A stretch of DNA of 64,000 nucleotides, from positions 62,001 through 126,000 of the forward strand of contig JAVBNE010000006.1 of assembly GCA_031551755.1 (NCBI GenBank). Reading direction: 5' to 3'. Shown piece by piece: positions 61,076 through 64,000 of this stretch. Every line of letters begins with the position of its first letter. The first letter of the stretch is position 1. This DNA is from JAVBMU01 sp031551755. Lineage in GTDB: Bacteria; Actinomycetota; Actinomycetes; Actinomycetales; Cellulomonadaceae. Both the position numbers and the translations under genes were made by a program. The notes under the pieces were generated by a model that saw nothing but the letters and a program-made list of their open reading frames with translations, made no database searches and was not told the DNA's origin.

Positions 61076-61684
61076 GTGCCCACGACCGCTTCGTCTGCCC
61101 CCTCGTCGGCCAAGCAGCCCGCGGACCCGCCCACCGGCCACGCACTCGGCTACATCATCTTCGCGTCGCGGTGGTTGCAGGTACCGCTCTACCTGGGTTT
61201 GATTGTCGCGCAGGCGTTCTACGTGTGGCAGTTCCTCAAGGAACTGTGGCACATCGCCCATGGGGCCATCGTGGGCAGCGAGGACGGCCACGCCTTCGAC
61301 GAAGCAGACATGATGCTCGGGGTGCTCGGGCTCGTCGACGTCGTGATGATCTCGAACCTGCTGATCATGGTGATCGTGGGCGGCTACGAAACCTTCGTCT
61401 CGCGCATCCGGCTCGACGACCACCCGGATCAGCCCGAGTGGCTCAGTCACGTCAACGCCAATGTGCTCAAGACCAAGCTGGCGATGTCGATCATCGGGAT
61501 CTCTTCCATCCACCTGCTGCGCACCTTCATCGAGAGCTCCAGCGGGAAGATCACAGCCGACGTCATGATGTGGCAGGTCATCATTCACCTGGCCTTCGTC
61601 GTATCGGCGCTGGCGCTCGCGCTGATCGACCGGATGTCCCTGACCGCACATGAGCGCGCGGCCAATGCCGCCGAGGCCGATTGA
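61076..61684 (+). CDS. TIGR00645/YqhA-type membrane protein (UPF0114)
   Basis: A 202-residue membrane protein with about four helices. Conserved family features: FASRWLQVPLYLGLIVAQ near the N-terminus, MLGVLGLVDVVMISNLLIMV in the middle, and SRIRLDDHPDQPEWLSHVN in the loop before the last pair of helices. Function unknown. GTG at 61076 with GGAGG at 7-nt spacing. Its stop overlaps the TTG start of azlC (TTGA). Divergent from dapA. Confidence 0.88.
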   Translation: MPTTASSAPSSAKQPADPPTGHALGYIIFASRWLQVPLYLGLIVAQAFYVWQFLKELWHIAHGAIVGSEDGHAFDEADMMLGVLGLVDVVMISNLLIMVIVGGYETFVSRIRLDDHPDQPEWLSHVNANVLKTKLAMSIIGISSIHLLRTFIESSSGKITADVMMWQVIIHLAFVVSALALALIDRMSLTAHERAANAAEAD

Positions 61685-62472
61685 CGAGCAACACGACCGG
61701 AGCCCAGGAAGCTGGTTCTGCCACGAACCTCCCGGAGTCCACGAGCGCCCCGCGACCGGTGGTGCGCGCGGCCATCCGGCAGGCTCTCTCGGTCTCATTG
61801 GCCACCGGCCTGTACGGCATCTCCTTCGGAGCGCTCGCAGTCACCGCCGGCCTCTCCCTCGCGCAGACACAGGTGTTGAGCCTGCTGATGTTTTCAGGAG
61901 GCTCCCAGTTCGCACTGATCGGCGTCACCGGGGCCGGCGGCTCGATCGGGTCAGCAGTGGCCACGGCCGGGCTGCTCGGCGCACGCAACGCGCTCTACGG
62001 AGCGCAACTCGGGCCACTCCTCGCCGTGCGCAGCTGGCGCCGGGTACTCGTCGCGCACCTGACCATCGACGAGTCGACCGCCGTGGCCACCGCCCAGCCC
62101 ACTCCCACGGTGAGCCGGGTCGGGTTCTGGTGGACCGGGGGTGGGGTCTTCATCTGCTGGAACCTGCTGACGGCGCTCGGCGCCTTGGCCGGTGACGCCC
62201 TCGGCGATCCACGGGCATGGGGACTCGACGCCGCCGCGGGGGCCGCCTTCCTCGCCCTGCTCTGGCCACGCCTCGCAAGCAGATCGATGCAGATCGCCGC
62301 CGGGGCGGCCGTCGTCGTGGCCGCCCTGGCGACGCCGATCACACCACCGGGGGTGCCCGTGCTGGCTGCTGCGGCAGTGGCCGTCCTGATCGGCCAGTTC
62401 ACAGGCCCGGCCTCGCGGGAAGAATGTCGGCCCGTCACCACCCCGGCACCAATCCCACCTCCGGGGGCCTGA
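61681..62472 (+). CDS. azlC: AzlC-family branched-chain amino acid exporter subunit
   Basis: A 263-residue membrane protein with the AzlC pattern: AIRQALSVSLATGLYGISFGALAV, SLLMFSGGSQFALIG and GARNALYGAQLGP, then further helices. With AzlD it forms a two-component exporter for branched-chain amino acids or analogues. The start is a TTG that shares four bases with the preceding stop, so translation likely depends on coupling. The stop overlaps the azlD ATG by 1 nt. Confidence 0.9.
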   Translation: MTSNTTGAQEAGSATNLPESTSAPRPVVRAAIRQALSVSLATGLYGISFGALAVTAGLSLAQTQVLSLLMFSGGSQFALIGVTGAGGSIGSAVATAGLLGARNALYGAQLGPLLAVRSWRRVLVAHLTIDESTAVATAQPTPTVSRVGFWWTGGGVFICWNLLTALGALAGDALGDPRAWGLDAAAGAAFLALLWPRLASRSMQIAAGAAVVVAALATPITPPGVPVLAAAAVAVLIGQFTGPASREECRPVTTPAPIPPPGA

Positions 62473-62792
62473 TGTCGCCCACCACCTTGTGGATCACCGT
62501 CGTCCTGGCTTCACTCGCGTGTTTCGTCCTCAAGCTCACGGGCCACCTCATCCCCGAACGCTGGCTCGCCGATCCGCGCATCTCGCGGACCGCGACGCTG
62601 GTCACGGCCGCCCTGCTCGCCGCACTCGTCACCGTCCAGACCCTCGCCTCCGGCCAGTCGATCGTGGTCGATGCACGGTTGCCGGCTCTGGCAGTGGCCG
62701 CCCTCGCACTCGCCGCCCGTGCGCCCTTCATCGTGGTGGTGATCCTCGCAGCCGCCACCGCCGCCGGGTTACGCGCACTCGGCTGGGGATGA
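62472..62792 (+). CDS. azlD: AzlD-family transport subunit
   Basis: A 106-residue protein with about four membrane helices (LWITVVLASLACFVLKLTG, TLVTAALLAALVTVQTL and a C-terminal hydrophobic pair), the standard small partner of AzlC. ATG starts within the AzlC stop (TGATG), so the two are made together. Confidence 0.9.
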   Translation: MSPTTLWITVVLASLACFVLKLTGHLIPERWLADPRISRTATLVTAALLAALVTVQTLASGQSIVVDARLPALAVAALALAARAPFIVVVILAAATAAGLRALGWG

Positions 62793-62828
62793 GTCGGCGC
62801 TAAATGCGACAGCGGGTAGGGTCGCCAG

Positions 62829-63338
62829 GTGGCACTTTTCCATGAATCAGCCGACGTGTCCGTCCGGCCCGCGGTGGCGGGCGACGACGTGGCGATCACC
62901 CGCGTGCAAATCAGCGCGTGGCGGTCAGCCCATAGCGAGTCCCTCGGCGATCAGGTGATCGACGCACTCGATACGGACCGCATGCGCGAACAGTGGGCAC
63001 AGGCCATCGTTGCTCCACCCGGTCCTGCTTTCGCCGTCTTCGTGGCTTGCGCCCGTGCCGAGGTCGTGGGCTTCGCGGCCGTCGCCCCCGGCCAACTGAT
63101 AGCCCTGGAGGTGGACCCGGTCCACCAACGTTCTGGTCACGGATCACGACTGCTCACGGCCACCGTAGATCACCTGCGCGCCGACGGAGCCGAGGAGATC
63201 GTGACCTGGGTACTGGCCGACGACGACGCCCGGGCAGCCTTCCTCAGCGGTGCCGGGTTGGGTCCCGACGGCCGCCAGCGAACACTAGCCACCGGTGTTC
63301 GCGAGGTGACCGAAGAGCGCTGGTCGGCGCAGATCTAA
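62829..63338 (+). CDS. GNAT-family N-acetyltransferase
   Basis: A 169-residue GNAT protein. The acetyl-CoA pyrophosphate loop is VDPVHQRSGHGSRLL (QxxGxG), after the ALEVDP strand, followed by VTWVLADDDARAAFLSGAGLGPDG. The acceptor substrate cannot be read from sequence. GTG at 62829 with GGTAGGG upstream. It follows azlD by 36 bp and is convergent with the TPR membrane gene. Confidence 0.87.
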   Translation: MALFHESADVSVRPAVAGDDVAITRVQISAWRSAHSESLGDQVIDALDTDRMREQWAQAIVAPPGPAFAVFVACARAEVVGFAAVAPGQLIALEVDPVHQRSGHGSRLLTATVDHLRADGAEEIVTWVLADDDARAAFLSGAGLGPDGRQRTLATGVREVTEERWSAQI

Positions 63339-63423
63339 GTTGGTCGCGGCCAACGCCGAATACTGCCGGAACACCCGTTCGGATCTGTATTTCCCTCCGG
63401 CAGAACGGCATCCCGGACCTGTC

Positions 63424-63867
63424 TCACTTCGCGCGGTACAGTCCGGCGGCCCGGCGCAGCGACTCGCGCCGCCGCCGTGAGTCACCCGCGGCATCGTAGG
63501 CGAAGGCCAGTCGGTACCACGCACCCCAATCGTCGGGCTGCTCCTCCACGGCGGTCCGGTACTGCGCGAAATCGGCGTCAGCCGCGGCCCGGTCGATACG
63601 ACCTCCAGGCGACCGAGGCAGGTCGTCGACCGGCAGCTCACCCCGCTGCGCCAGTTCATCGGCCATCCGCTGCGCCGCGATCGCCAACGAATACTCCCGC
63701 CAAAGTGCCCACAACACGATCAGCGGCAGGACGAGTACGCCGATCCCGAGGCCGATCCCCACAGGTTCGCCGGTCTGGATGAGCCGCAGACCGCGATCCA
63801 CCAGGACGATCCCGTACAGCGCCAGGAGTACGGTAACCAGCAGGGCACCTACGAGACCCTTACGCAT
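63424..63867 (-). CDS. small membrane protein with TPR-like tail
   Basis: A 147-residue protein: one or two N-terminal membrane helices (about residues 5-24 and 36-56), then a soluble tail ending in a single TPR-like unit (DWGAWYRLAFAYDAAGDSRRRRESLRRA). I do not recognise a named family. It starts 24 bp after dapB on the same strand, so it is probably co-transcribed with dapB. Function unknown. Confidence 0.75.
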   Translation of the reverse strand: MRKGLVGALLVTVLLALYGIVLVDRGLRLIQTGEPVGIGLGIGVLVLPLIVLWALWREYSLAIAAQRMADELAQRGELPVDDLPRSPGGRIDRAAADADFAQYRTAVEEQPDDWGAWYRLAFAYDAAGDSRRRRESLRRAAGLYRAK

Positions 63868-63891
63868 GGCAGGCTCGTGTTCTCCGGCCGC

Positions 63892-64000
63892 TCATGACAG
63901 ATCCAGGAGGGAGTCCAAGCCCACGGTCAGTCCTGGGCGATCGACCACCGAACGGATCGCCAGCAGCACGCCCGGCATGAACGAGACCCGATCGAACGAA
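63892..64000 (-). CDS. dapB: 4-hydroxy-tetrahydrodipicolinate reductase DapB (C-terminal end only)
   Basis: The last 35 codons of a minus-strand gene that enters from the right edge. The sequence SFDRVSFMPGVLLAIR followed by RPGLTVGLDSLL matches the C-terminus of actinobacterial DapB as I recall it. DapB reduces the product of DapA in the lysine pathway, and dapA is 3 kb away, which agrees. Identification rests on a short tail and needs the rest of the gene. Confidence 0.7.
   Translation of the reverse strand, partial: SFDRVSFMPGVLLAIRSVVDRPGLTVGLDSLLDLS

Noticed and set aside
63367..63382. LexA-like sequence CGGAACACCCGTTCGG
   Set aside because: Has the GAAC/GTTC core but mismatches outside it, and lies between two convergent gene ends where no promoter is needed.

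Overview
The window is a continuous stretch of a high-GC actinobacterial chromosome with no rRNA, tRNA, insertion sequence, prophage or CRISPR array that I can recognise. The assignment rests on gene content and order: a division and cell wall (dcw) cluster headed by mraZ, DUF3040, DUF3046 and DUF5302 genes, a HelD/HelR helicase, a lexA / LysM / nrdR block, recA-recX-miaB, the set clgR-cinA-pgsA-ftsK-rnj-dapA, and a surface protein with an LAHTG sorting signal. The substrate loop of MurE reads DDPH instead of the meso-DAP signature DNPR. This points to a lineage that builds peptidoglycan with a diamino acid other than meso-DAP (lysine or ornithine type). I cannot name the genus.

Layout. 1-5.6 kb: mraZ, rsmH, ftsL, ftsI and murE run leftwards off the edge. 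mraZ is preceded by 10-bp-phased GTGGAG repeats that look like its own operator, and the same repeat occurs in front of the divergent moxR-DUF58-transglutaminase operon (5.9-10.5 kb). 10.6-15.2 kb: DUF3040, an SOS-type HEPN/dinB pair behind a perfect 18-bp LexA box, a spermidine-synthase-like methyltransferase, cspA and a PAC2 protein. 15.4-20 kb: helD, serA, a flavin/PLP-oxidase fold protein and DUF5302. 20.5-23.6 kb: nrdR, a LysM division-inhibitor-like gene and lexA with three candidate LexA boxes, then ldh. 23.6-30 kb: dinG, hflX, a methyltransferase, dapF and miaA.

30.07-35.75 kb is a plus-strand island inside the otherwise conserved miaA...miaB region. It holds a YbjN-fold protein, a divergent 624-residue Hsp90, a 651-residue TPR-like protein and two more YbjN paralogues, linked by GTGA overlaps or 3-bp gaps. 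I consider it the most interesting candidate system here: a bacterial Hsp90 with what look like dedicated partner proteins. 35.8-46.2 kb: miaB, recX, recA, then a 1063-residue sortase-anchored surface protein, a metallo-beta-lactamase fold protein, a membrane-bound alkaline-phosphatase-superfamily protein and DUF3046. 46.2-52 kb: a full-length Lhr helicase and a Nei-type glycosylase whose zinc finger is in a different frame from the rest of the gene. 52-64 kb: clgR, cinA, pgsA, ftsK, a metallo-beta-lactamase protein, AIM24, RNase J (rnj), dapA, a YqhA-type membrane protein, azlCD, a GNAT acetyltransferase, a small membrane TPR protein and the 3' end of dapB.

Functional themes are cell-wall synthesis and division (dcw, ftsK, dapA/B/F, LysM, surface protein), the SOS response and DNA repair (lexA, recA, recX, dinB, dinG, lhr, nei), RNA and tRNA modification or decay (rsmH, miaA, miaB, rnj, hflX), and proteostasis (clgR, PAC2, the Hsp90 island). 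Most genes are packed with 4-bp start/stop overlaps. Many starts were moved inward from the longest reading frame using Shine-Dalgarno spacing.
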